A DNA stretch of 64,000 bases. Origin: Taxillus chinensis (taxonomy: Eukaryota; Streptophyta; Magnoliopsida; Santalales; Loranthaceae). Below the pieces are notes generated by a model. It had not been told where the DNA came from, searched no databases, and worked only from the letters and a program-made list of their open reading frames with translations. This document shows positions 10,154-20,400 of the stretch, piece after piece. How positions within the stretch are numbered: the first letter of the stretch is position 1; the number at the start of each line of letters is the position of its first letter. The stretch spans positions 50,339,569 through 50,403,568 of the forward strand of contig CM042085.1 of the NCBI GenBank assembly GCA_023512835.1, written 5' to 3'. The translations under genes were made by a program, and so were the position numbers.

Positions 10154-11198
10154 CGTTCGAGTTGATGTTATGGTTTAGTAAAGTAGGGTATTAATTATAG
10201 CTCGTTGTTAATAAATTCATTGCTTAAATTATAAATTCTTTGATGGATATATTTATATATTCAATTTATCTTTTGCGATATGTTATTATTGGATGGCTGC
10301 TCTGAATGTTTGTATGTTTGTTGCACTGGATACTGACTATTGGAAGTGTTGTTTGTTAATTATATATGAAATTTGTGGTTAAATTGGTTGAGTTAACCGT
10401 AGGTCCCACATAGGGCTGGCAAGAGGCTACAGGTCCCCTATGTGGCTGGTAACCCAGGTCCCATATGTGGCTAGTTGTCGTTAGGGACACCAGAGGTCCC
10501 ACATATGGTGGTTTGGTAGTGATTTGAATTCCTAGAGTTGGTAGCAGGAATTCCGTAGATGGTAGGGTTACCAGTGTGAACCATTAATGATTAAAATGTG
10601 ATGTGATGTCTTATTTATGATTTAATGAAATTTCATTGTGATAAAACGTGACACTAAATTGGCACAGTCATACACTGATCATATAGACCTAGGAATTTAT
10701 GAAATAGGATAGTGGAGATGGGGATCACCTACTGGGCACTCGTGCTCACCCTACTTTATTTCTATTTCCTACAGGTTGTAGGGAGTAGCTGGTGGAGCCA
10801 TAGCGGAGCAGATCGGGACATCCTTGGTGTAGGATTCATTCTATTGACTGTTTATTTTGCTATTTATTTATTTTATTTCCCGGACTTGGGTCCGTGGCAG
10901 TTGTATGAACCTGATTAGTTACCCTTGTTATACTTGCTTACTTGCTTAAATATTTTTTTTTTATTTGTGCATACAATTCTACCCCTGTTGTGGAGTTGTA
11001 CAGGATTGGGCTAGTCACTAATTCCCTCGACCCCTGCAGTGTGGGGAAGTAGCGTCCTTAGTTTTGTTGTTTTTTTTTTAGGATTTGGGAGCGTGACACC
11101 TTTTACTTGGGTGGTGCGTGTACACCAACCAGGAGAGAGATATGGGCATCCCAAAGATCTATGATCTCTCTTTTTCGCCACGACCACCCAATCAAGTG

Positions 11199-13689
11199 TG
11201 TCATCACCGATTTTCGTTCGGGCCACAACCGAATGATGAAATGTACAAAGTTGCCACCAACTATTTTTGGGGTGCAGTTGGTCATCTAAAATGTGAATGG
11301 TCTACATCACCAGATCAAAGTTCGGGGATTGGTTATGTGTAGGGAAGGATTAGCACCCCTACAACGCCCTTTCGGTACCTATCTTAGGAGAAGGAGGTTT
11401 CTATTTGTTTTTCTTGCTTCCTTGTTTTTTGTTTTCATTTTTTTTAGTTTTTTTTAGTTTTCTATGTGTTAGAAGCATGTTGGTTCCATGAGTAATAGTT
11501 TACTGTAGCCATTTTATTATTGGTTTTACTATCAAGGGATAGACATGAATATTGCCTTCTCGAATATTGGTCTATCCCGACTGACGGTATAAGCCGAAAT
11601 TGAGTTATTATATTTTTTTTCAGGGTTTACTCTCGAATATAGCCGTTTTTTTTTTGGTTTACTTTTTTTGTTTCTTTTTTAGGGTTTACTCTTGGAATGA
11701 AGACTATAGTTAAGAAATAATAATTAAAACTATGGTGTGGTGTGTGTAGGGGCAAAATTAAATCACTCCCTTTCCCTCTCCTTTTCTTGTTTTTCTCCTT
11801 TTTGTTTTTTTCATATTACACATATTACAATTGCATATGGCATGCAACAAAATAAAGTAAACAATAACAAAAATAAAAATTACATCAAACTGACAAACGG
11901 AAATAAAAACATGAAATACACAACACACCAAACTGACTGCCAAAGACTCTGGCAAGCATCTACTCCGGTAACAGCACCACGCTCGAGCTATCCCATTAGT
12001 GTCAATGTCTCCCAAATGATATGGAATTTGCCAGACTTTGATTTACAGCTATTGGGAGAGATGAGATTGAGAAGAACAAATGATAAGTATTTTTTTGGAT
12101 TTTTGTTTTCTGAAAAAAAAAAGAAGAAAAAAAGGAATGTGATAGGGGGTTTGGGAGGTTTTTTTCTTCTTTTCTGTATTCCTTTGGTTTGTAAGGGATG
12201 AATGTCTAGGAGAGAGAGGAAGGGAACATGCCTAATTGGAATGAGAAAGAGAAAGCTTTCTGTTTTTTGTTTTGTTTTGTTTTGTTGTGAGCACATGTGT
12301 CTGACAGGTATTGAAGAGCATCTACCCAACTCAGCCCGTGAAGCAACATTGAGCACACCCATGAATAGGCCAATCAAGGAAGGTCAAAGGTTGGCAGGGT
12401 CGAAGGTGGAAGGCCGAAGCTTAATCCGTATCATTGAAGCTTTTCCGAATGATTGAAGGCTCGGATCCGTATGATGGGAGCTTATTCTATATCATTGACG
12501 CTTATTCCATATCATTGAAGCTTAGTCCGGATCAGTGGAAGGCTCGGTTCCTTACTCCGTATTAGGGGAGGCTTAGCCGGATCAATGGAAGGCTTGGATC
12601 CTTACTTCATGTCAGTGGAAGCTTAGTCCGAATCCATGGAAGGCTCGGATCCTTACTCCGTGTCAGTGGAAGCTTAGTCTGGATCAATGGAAGGCTCAGA
12701 TTCTTACTCCATATCAGTGGAAGCTTAGTCCGGATCAATGGAAGGCTCGGATCCTTACTCCGTGTCAGTGGAAGCTTATTCCGGATCCATGGAAGGCTCA
12801 GATCCTTACTCCGTGTTAGTGGAAGCTTAGTTCGGATCAATAGAAGGCTCGGATCCTTACTCCGCGTCAGTGGAGGCTTAGTTCGGATCAATGGAAGGCA
12901 CGGATCCTTACTTCGTATCAGTGGAAGCTTAGTCCGGATCCATGGAAGGCTCGGATCCTTACTCCGTGTTAGTGGAAGCTTAGTCCGGATCAATGGAAGG
13001 CTCAGATTCTTACTCCGTATCAGTGGAAGCTTAGTCTGGATCAATGAAAGGCTCGGATCCTTACTCCGTGTCAGTGGAAGCTTAGTCCGGATCAATGGAA
13101 TGGTCAGATCCTTACTCCGTGTCAGTGGAAGCTTAGTCCGGATCAATAGAAGGCTCGGATCCTTACTCTGCGTCAGTGGAAGCTTAGTCCGGATCAATGG
13201 AAGGCTCGGATCCTTACTCCATATTAGTTCGGATTAGTGATGTCCCAGATTTGACCTTTTGCTCCGAATTTGACTTTAATATTTTGGATTTGACTTTGAT
13301 GTTCCGGATTTAACTTTGATGTTCCAGATTGGACCATGATGATCTGAATTTGACTTCGATGTTCCAGATTTAACTATTTGACATAAGCACATTTTCGGGC
13401 CGTTTAACTAGGGGCATTAACCGTCTTTCGGCAAGTTTGAATTTTTCCGACAAAAATTGTTTTAGCCATAACTCCTTCATTTTAAATCGGATTTGAGCAC
13501 AGTCAAGTACGTTAGTCTCCAAATTTCATCATCTATCTCTTGGTGTTGGTCTTAGGGCACTTCAAAGGCTAGTAGCAGAGGTTCTAAACTTTGGGTTTTC
13601 CTCGACCCGTTTACAAGATATATGGCATGGGCAGATAAATATATAAAATGGGGTTAGTATGTCTAACCCAGACAAAATGGGGTCCAACA
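11199..13689 (-). mobile_element. LTR2 family LTR, about 2.5 kb
   Basis: On the plus strand it runs from tgtcatcacc to gggtccaaca, that is TG...CA. A second copy begins at 58241 with the same terminus. Shared internal blocks include the run 'gggaagga...cacaacgccc...ggtacct' (11340-11380 and 58470-58515), a region of fused ttgac/ccggatt phrases, and 'gtcaagtgcgtt' near the far end. The 58-kb copy carries a minus-strand TATA box, so I orient the family leftward. The five bases flanking each end (aagtg and gcgtg) differ, so no clear target duplication is seen. No protein-coding region is visible. Confidence 0.5.
12452..13240 (-). repeat. 51-bp minisatellite in LTR2
   Basis: About 15 units are built on ccttactccgtgtcagtgga and agcttagtccggatcaatgg. 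The start of 'cttact' is spaced at 51 bp (12601, 12652, 12703, 12754 and onward). Because 51 is divisible by three, one frame stays open on the minus strand (12607-13197) and gives 17-residue repeats. That frame lacks any known domain and is probably not a gene. Confidence 0.85.
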
Positions 13690-14411
13690 GCGTGGACATT
13701 GGTTAAGCTAAGTAACCTAAAACAAGTACTTCTAGGAGGTAACCCGATAGTTTGTTTGTTTTTATTTTTTTATTAATTTGCTATTTTTATTTTTATTTTG
13801 TCTCCCACACACACACATTTTTATTTTCATGTGCTTAATGCCAGAGTGTGGGAGAGTTTCCCCCAAATCCAATGCACTTAACTTCCTTGTCCCATTTTCT
13901 TTTTTATTTTTGTTTGTATGAATTGTGTGAGTGCATGTGTTTACCTTTTGCATGATTGTGTGTTTTTCATTTTTATGAGTGAATGTATGATTGCTTGTTT
14001 GATTTGGAGATGCATATGGTTATTTGTGTATATGCTTGTCTACCATATTTGAGATGTGATGTATGGTTGGTTTGGGTAATAATATTTTAGGCTTATGCAT
14101 TGTTTTCTTTATACTTGGAATGAGATCCAAACATGTTTGGCTAGAATTTGGGTTCTAAGCTAGGTTCTTCATTTCTAATGTAAATGCTTTTTATTTTTTG
14201 GGATTGTGTGCCAAAGAGAAAAACAGTCCATACATATATTATTTTTCATGAGTGATTTTATCTCCTTGATTGATGAAATTGGGCTAGTTCATGTTTAGTT
14301 ACATTGTGGTGATGGGTGATAGCTTGAATGGTGGGATAGAGTCACATTGTCTTGATGTGGGTTATCCGGTGTGCTCCTTAGTTTGTGGCTCAAAGAAAAA
14401 GAAAGAGAAAA
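13690..14411. other. Non-coding flank of copia A
   Basis: T-rich, low-complexity sequence with no gene. It is continuous with 27560-28402 once copia A and one copy of its target duplication are removed. Confidence 0.5.
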
Positions 14412-14416
14412 AGAGC
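14412..14416. repeat. Target-site duplication, left (agagc)
   Basis: The five bases agagc precede the left LTR and recur at 27555-27559 directly after the right LTR. This is the 5-bp duplication expected of LTR retrotransposon integration. Confidence 0.9.
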
Positions 14417-15850
14417 TGATGGTCCCTTGGAGCCTAGAGGGGGGGGGGGTGAATAGGCTCTTATCCAAACTCTCTATATTCTCTTATGACACAAACACTT
14501 ATCTAGTTAAGTGATAGAATCACTGCGGAAGATAACCAAATAGTGGAAGTATTTTGTTTTATTATCAAAAGATAAATACAACAAAATAGAAGCAAGACTC
14601 TTTTACACTCTGTTTACAAAAGGATTCACACTCTAGCCTATATTATCTCCTTGAACTCTTGTGCATACACAGTATTGATTTAGGCTATCTTGCACACTGC
14701 TTTTACATATACAAGTATAAATATTTATACAAAAACATTCCTAAAAGACAACCTTGGAACTTGTAGTTCCGGAATGCGTTCAGCACTAACTATTCCTCGG
14801 TAGTCTCTCTGCCTTGACTGCTGTGGTTTGTGGAGCTCAAGATCTTGGGTTTGAAGAGTATAAGTGCCTTTGTGAGTTCCCAAATATAATTAAAGTTGTG
14901 TCCACATATCCGGGTGATCCACATGTAAGATTCTTCAGGTTCTCAACAAGTTTGTCTTACATCGGGACACCACGAGCTGATAATCTTAAATGCGGTTAAG
15001 TTGAAGCAGCATCTTCTTGGTCCGGTGTAATTTTCCTTACTCCGTCACTAATGAAGCTTGGAACCTTACTCCGTGTAAGTGGTTGCTTACTCCGTATCTA
15101 TTTGGTACTGGAATCCTTAGTCCGTCTCAGCGCTTCCTTACTTCGCGTGAATGAGAAGGTCGGAGTGCTTATTCCGTATCAGCGCTTCCTTACTCCATAT
15201 GTAAGTTTCTTACTCTGTATGTAAGTTCCTTACTCCGTATGTAAGTTTCTTACTCCGTGCGTGTCTAAAGGATCGGATGGCTTACTCCGTACTAGCACAT
15301 CCTTACTCCGCATGAGTGAGTGGTCCGGATTCCTTACTCCGCATCTAAGTTCCTTACTCCGTGCGAATAAGGACTCGAGTCCTTATTCCGCATCAGTACT
15401 TTCGTCCTCCGTATGTATGGAAGACTCGGATGCCTTACTCCATGTTTTCTTTACTTTAGTTCACTTGAGTGAAAGACTTAACTTTTAGCTCTGTGTCGAC
15501 TCTTTTACTTCGTGCGACCTTGTAGACCAAGATTCTTACTCCGCATCAGTTTGACTTAGTCCATTTCAGATATTAAGAGCAGATTCCGTAGTTCGTAGCT
15601 TTTAAGTTCTTAGTCCGCACGAATGTTCCTTATTCCGTATGTATTGGTGACTTGGTTATTTACCAAGTGTTTGACGACACTCACTCTTGTCCCGATCAGG
15701 ATTATGTATCCTGTCCTTAGCTTTGCTCTCACGAGTATATCTCCGGATTAATAACATATCTTCTGTAATGATCAAAGAAACACAAAAGATCTCAAATCAA
15801 ATTACATAGGGCTTTATCAGCATGATCCAAATTCTAGGCTTGATCCAACA
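14417..15850 (-). mobile_element. 3' LTR of copia copy A
   Basis: It runs from tgatggtccc to gatccaaca on the plus strand. It contains a G run (about 14440-14450, poly-C on the sense strand) and an array of cttactccg-type motifs at about 15045-15640. It is near-identical to 26141-27554. Confidence 0.95.
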
Positions 15851-15862
15851 ATCTCCCCCAAT
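15851..15862 (-). other. Polypurine tract of copia copy A
   Basis: The plus strand atctcccccaat reads attgggggagat on the element strand, directly before the 3' LTR start tgttggatc. This position and composition are typical of copia plus-strand primers. Copies B (near 6400) and A share it. Confidence 0.85.
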
Positions 15863-15993
15863 TATGGATATGCCCAAACCCTTTGTAATCTGATCTGGTA
15901 AGCAGTGCAAAAAGATAACATACAGAATACATATGACAACCATTTTCATTTATCAGCAACAGAATACAATTCAGCCTTTACACAAGATTTTTA

Positions 15994-16971
15994 TTAAGGT
16001 ACATAAGGCTTACTATACTTGAAGATCATTGTTGTTGCTTTCTCTCTAAGCTCCATTGTCTGCTTCATCGTATAAGTGGTGTGTTGGCTCCAAGATTTGT
16101 TCACACTTAAGAATGACTTGATGAAGTAACAGACAAAGGCTCCGCAGCTATCTCTATCTGGCTGTTGTGGCACTTGCTTCTTGCCCCGGAATGTCGCCTT
16201 CAGCTTCTCAGTTGGTCTCAAAGGAGTGATGCCCAACTTTTCATATAATCCGACTTTCTTCACAGCTTCAATCAATCTGAGACACAGTGGTTCCCATTGA
16301 TTCTTTCTTACATACTGCTCCACAATTTGATGAGAATCAATCAGAATCATCTGTTTGGGCCGAATCATGAAGACGACCATCATGAAATGTGGCGACATGA
16401 TCCGGTACGGAATGAGGATAGTTGAGAGAGTTCTCCATGGCTTGCTATCCTCGGCGGTTCCTTCGATAAAGGACTGAATGATATCTATACTGGGAAGATA
16501 GCCCTCATTCCAGCACGGCAGAACTTCAAACAAGTGGCCATCCTTGTACAGAGATGGAAACAGCCTCATCTCCATTTTAGCAGCTCTAAAGAAGTTGTCA
16601 ATGTCGTCTGTTGTAAAGAGGCCTTTCTCAGAACAAATGGTCCGAATGTCGTCCGAGGAGAAAGGGTACTGGTCAGAGAGACATCTTCTCTCGACAGAAG
16701 ACGCAGCATAGGAAAGCATTGCCTTACGCACGCTTCCGTCCGCATCAAGAGGGTCACACGCCGCATATGATGGGAGGAAGGTGTCAGCTGCGGATGGAGA
16801 GGATGGAGGAAGAGCTGCACTCGAGGAGCTTGGCTGAGAGAAGCGGCTACGTTTGGGGATTTGAACTCCCTAAAGCAATGAAGAGGCAGGCCGCTTCTCA
16901 TCATGAGTGGAGGTTTGTGATGCAGGAGGAGCAGAAGGATCAGATGACACTCTCTCCCCCGGTTTGGCATA
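15994..16971 (-). CDS. Ulp1-like C48 cysteine peptidase domain in copia copy A
   Basis: The open frame from the Met at 16731 gives 245 residues ending in KYSKPYVP. It looks like the C-terminal catalytic domain of Ulp1/SENP-type SUMO proteases: His115 in HFMMVVF, Asp132 in LIDSH, Gln189/190 in VPQQPD and Cys196 in DSCGAFVC, in the family order with plausible spacing. The same frame continues upstream through a TAG near 16875 to the linker, passing a basic cluster (PKRSRF) that could help nuclear import. Proteases of this family cleave SUMO or related modifiers. Substrate and activity here are unknown. The domain itself has no internal stop. It is the last gene before the 3' LTR and is shared with copy B. 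Confidence 0.75.
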
Positions 16972-17660
16972 TCACCGGGGAGCAACGGGAGGGCGAGCCA
17001 TCGTGTGCGCCAGGTCCGCGAAGGAGGTAGACAAGGAGTGGACGGATGAGGCGACTAGGTCCATCTTCTGTTCCATGGAGGTGGAGGAGTCGGTGAGGGC
17101 GGAGAGGAGTTGGGCGCCAAGAGCATCAACCTTGGCGGCGATGGCGGATATTTGGGCGCTTTGAGCTTGGGCGTGGCGGTCCAGCTGGGCGGAGAGCACA
17201 GTGTCGGAGTGGACCGTGCCAAAAGAAGCACGCCCAAGGACCAACTCAGGAGCTTTGGAGGACTCCCCCGCATGAACAGGAGCAGGAGTGCGCTGGGCAG
17301 AGGAGTCCGCAGGAGTATCAGCAGCAGCAGCAGAAGGGGCATCCGGAGCAGCAGAGGCATCCGGAGCAGCGGACCCGCTTTGACCAGATAGGTCAACAAC
17401 GGGAATGGCGTCAGCAGGAGAAGAAGGTCCAGCCTTAGCAGGGGAAGGACTCCGTGCGGCATGGACCGGGCTGGAGGGGTTAGGGAACGTCACATCTGGA
17501 ATGGAGGCCAGCGTAAGAAAGCCTTGATCCAAATTCCAGATGATCATGGTCTCCGGGGATTGAGTATGGCGAGTGTAAAACACCCGGAGATCGGTGTCAG
17601 GAATGGAGGCAGTGTGGGCAAGGCTGAAACGGAGCCATAGGTCCGTTAAGGTGTCGGCGG
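16972..17660 (-). pseudogene. Linker part of the accessory protein, copia copy A
   Basis: This frame is the same as the Ulp1 frame and is separated from it by a TGA at 16972-16974 and a TAG near 16875. The start reported at 17583 is a GTG. The frame is open back to about 17670, where it overlaps the end of the upstream frame in another register, which suggests a frameshift near 17650-17670 in one original gene. The sequence is rich in Ala, Ser and Pro, followed by a heptad-like stretch (AQISAIAAKVDALGAQLLSAL) likely to form a coiled coil. No catalytic motif is seen. Confidence 0.6.
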
Positions 17661-18707
17661 AGAGATGGTCAAGGTAATATCAGGGTTGAGGTAGGGGAGG
17701 CAAAGGAGCTTCCGGAATAGATTCCGGGACATCAGCAACGGCGGTACAATCGCGGCAGCAACAGCGGAAGTGGAGGGAGTGGGGACATCCGCAGCAGAAG
17801 GGGCTGAAGAAACAGCTCTAGGGGCACTGCACTGAGATGGCCCCGCAACCTCGGAGGGTTCGGCACGGACGCTGTGCTGGGAGGCCCAAGAAATGGAGGG
17901 TGCAGCAACGGACCGAATCCGAGAGGACCGGTGAGCAGAGCTGACGTCAGGGGCATGGCTGTCGGTGGGGTCACCAACAGAACTGCCTTGTTGTTTCGTG
18001 TCAGGGAGAGGGCGGAGAGCTGCAGAGGGACAACGGGCTGTCATGTTCCCATCAGGCGTAAGATAGCGAAGGTAATAAGCCTGAGGAAATGAAACCGCAT
18101 CAGAGCGGGCGAAATGGTCCGGATGAAGATGCCGGAAGACAATGCTAAGGATGCGCCCGAAGGAAAGGTTCTTGGGTCCAGTCTGCAGCAGTCGGAACAG
18201 AAACGTCCCCCAGTCCATCGGAAGACCTTCAAAAACACCGTACATGGCCAGAAGAAGATCGTACGGAACAGAGTCCAGAGCGGAAGTGCGAGCCAGTAAA
18301 CAGCGACTCAGTATGACCGCCATATAGTGATAGCGGCCGTGGAAGGACTTCACCTTGTATTCTTTGCCTTTATAGGTGCAACCCATAGAAGCCGCCATGG
18401 GATCGGCATCAGGGTGCTGTGGTTCACCGGGGGGTAGGCTGAGAGCAGCGCGGAGAACGTCGGGGGTAATGAGGATGGATGCACCGCGAACATAGGAGAT
18501 GATGGAGTCCGTGGTACAGCGGATCCGTTGGTAGTACTCGAGAATGTCGTCTACAAGAAGATCGACAGGATTAGAGAGCAAGTCGAGGATGTGAGAGGCT
18601 TCTAGAAGAGGGCGAATATGGAAAAACCAGTCTGGAGGGTTGGAGATAGCGCTCCAATCGACCAGATGGCCGGGATTGACGCCGGAAAGAGAGGTTCTGG
18701 GTGCCAT
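17646..18707 (-). CDS. N-terminal region of accessory protein, plant-transposon-protein-like
   Basis: This 353-residue frame starts MAPRTSLSGVN. The pattern of YYQRI, then VRGASILITPDVLRAALSLP, then a later segment ending SVPYDLLLAMYGVFEGLPMDWG resembles the 'putative plant transposon protein' domain (Transposase_32 type) found in many plant repeat-derived proteins. That assignment is by pattern only. The last third is Ser/Ala/Pro-rich. The frame lies about 1.7 kb downstream of the end of pol. A TATA box 115 nt upstream suggests a separate transcript. It probably formed one protein with the two frames downstream. Confidence 0.5.
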   Translation of the reverse strand: MAPRTSLSGVNPGHLVDWSAISNPPDWFFHIRPLLEASHILDLLSNPVDLLVDDILEYYQRIRCTTDSIISYVRGASILITPDVLRAALSLPPGEPQHPDADPMAASMGCTYKGKEYKVKSFHGRYHYMAVILSRCLLARTSALDSVPYDLLLAMYGVFEGLPMDWGTFLFRLLQTGPKNLSFGRILSIVFRHLHPDHFARSDAVSFPQAYYLRYLTPDGNMTARCPSAALRPLPDTKQQGSSVGDPTDSHAPDVSSAHRSSRIRSVAAPSISWASQHSVRAEPSEVAGPSQCSAPRAVSSAPSAADVPTPSTSAVAAAIVPPLLMSRNLFRKLLCLPYLNPDITLTISPPTP

Positions 18708-18821
18708 TGTAGATGAAAGGTGAAGGGCGAGAGGGAAGGCGAGGTCTTTGGGGATTGAAGGAGCAACGAGAGTTTTAGGGATTTGAAAAGAGTAACACTC
18801 GTGCTTCGCAGGAATGACCAG

Positions 18822-18830
18822 AATATATAA
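18822..18830 (-). promoter_or_regulatory. TATA box of the accessory cassette, copia copy A
   Basis: The element strand reads ggtcttatatattctgg, with TTATATATT about 115 nt before the first ATG of the 353-residue frame. The intervening leader is pyrimidine-rich, as in plant 5' UTRs. Together with the analogous box in the gypsy cassette it suggests independent transcription. Confidence 0.5.
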
Positions 18831-20400
18831 GACCGAGTCCGTAAATGTCAGTGGGTCTAGGAATGTGGCGAGTGAAACAGTAAACCGCTTGACAGGCTAA
18901 TGTCATTAGTCTTGATATCGATGTGCCTCCGAATTAAAAGATGATGTGGAGACGGCATGACCAAGTAAGGGTAACAGCTGGTTGCCTTCCGGGGAAGTGT
19001 GAGTATCCCGAGACATGCATTTAATGAATCATCATGATTCCTCCTCAAAAGCACATGATATATAATAAGACATGGATTATCGCAATTTGACAGTGTCAGG
19101 AGTCCAGAGGAATGAACCGACAATCATCCGGAGTTAACGATAGTCGTGTGACGAGTATCCGGATGAAAAGTAGACCGTGTCCGTAGTAACAGAGTGCGGT
19201 TAAAGAGAAGTAGATTCCTTTGCTGTCAATAAGTCGAAGAGAAGAGAAGTACCACAACACTTCAAATCCAAGACTATGGACTGGATTTATCGATAACGGT
19301 GCAAAGAAAATCTGAACCTGTAGCTTCACAAAAATAAGCTAAAAGTACAAAAGCTTAACAGGCAAGGATTAGTACGGATAGGAGAAAATAGGCAGTAAAG
19401 AGCTATATAATCCGAACTAATGAGTAGCAGAACTTATGCATTACAAAGAATGAAATAGACATATACATACTAGAGAATGATCAATGTGACTGAATCAGGG
19501 CATATGTCAGATAATAAATACACAAGTTCATATAGGTTAACATAGCGAAACCGTTCTGCTGAACGATGTAGCTAAGATTAATTAAAATTCATATGATTTG
19601 ACCAAACGAGGATTCATGAGTGAAAAATGAGGAAGTGGACACATGTCAAAAGCAAGCAGTTGATTATCTGATTAAAATGCATGGTTGAAGAAAAAAATAC
19701 ATCCAAGCATGCCGCAATTCTGTTTCAACAACGCATGTCCAGTCAGATTCGGAAGTAAAGGGTCAGAGGAGGGAGTATCTGAGACATATTAGGGGGATAT
19801 TACTGAGGTAATAGATGAAGCTTAGGCTCCCCCGTAGATCATTCGATCCTCTCAATGAAAGGCTCCCCCTCGAATAGACAGCCAGGGAAGAGGTCATGAG
19901 ACATATACGGGGGTATTACTTGAATAATTTATAAAGCATTTTCTCCCCCGTAGATTGTGCAATCCTCTCGGTAGACCTTTCCGGCTTAAAGAAATTCAGC
20001 ACGGTCTATCCTTTTAAGAACTATACTTCAGAAGCTAATCAGACTGCAATTGTGTATTCATCCACCAGGCATTCCGAGCTAACCCATTTCATTTCTTCAA
20101 CAATACATGTTAATAGAGTAATCTAAATGAACAGGCATTTGTCATGTGGTGATCAGTGGAAATTAAGATCATGAAACCAGAATGAGGTTAATCATATAAA
20201 CTTTAATCATGTTTGCTTAAACGACTTCAGTCGGGAAACGCAAGCATCCTCCCATATATGAAGTTGCTATCAATATCAGAAGCGTGAAGCATATTAGACA
20301 GTAAGTATGATCATCATAAAGATCAGTATGTATTTGCTACTATCAATAAAAGCATAATGCATGTTCTGAAAACAACTACTGATGGATAACAGGTGAGAAG
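18831..20400 (-). other. Non-coding spacer between pol and accessory cassette
   Basis: About 1.6 kb of AT-rich sequence without a credible frame. At 19780-19970 a segment of about 110 bp occurs twice in diverged form, each with cccccgtaga (an additional polypurine-like tract on the element strand) and 'caatcctctc' or 'cgatcctctc'. Confidence 0.5.

Larger units (their letters stand above)
9232..11098 (+). mobile_element. Probable Ty3/gypsy LTR (solo or truncated)
   Basis: The features are a TATA box at 9401-9408, a leader, a GC-rich stretch (9600-9990), AT microsatellites, phrases built on 'aggtcccacatatgg' (10400-10510), the 'actgggcactcgtgctcacc' block near 10729, and an end gggagcgtgaca at 11087-11098. 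LTRs of plant chromovirus-type elements often end like this, but I only infer the lineage. No primer site follows, so this is a solo or broken LTR. Its 5' end is lost in the poly-G block. The frame at 10712-10918 has no recognisable domain. Confidence 0.45.

Noticed and set aside
10712..10918. 68-residue hydrophobic frame
   Set aside because: It lies inside an LTR and has no homology cue; hydrophobicity follows from T-rich codons.
12452..13240. Regular repeat array considered as a CRISPR array
   Set aside because: The whole 51-bp unit is repeated with no unique spacers, and the context is a plant LTR.
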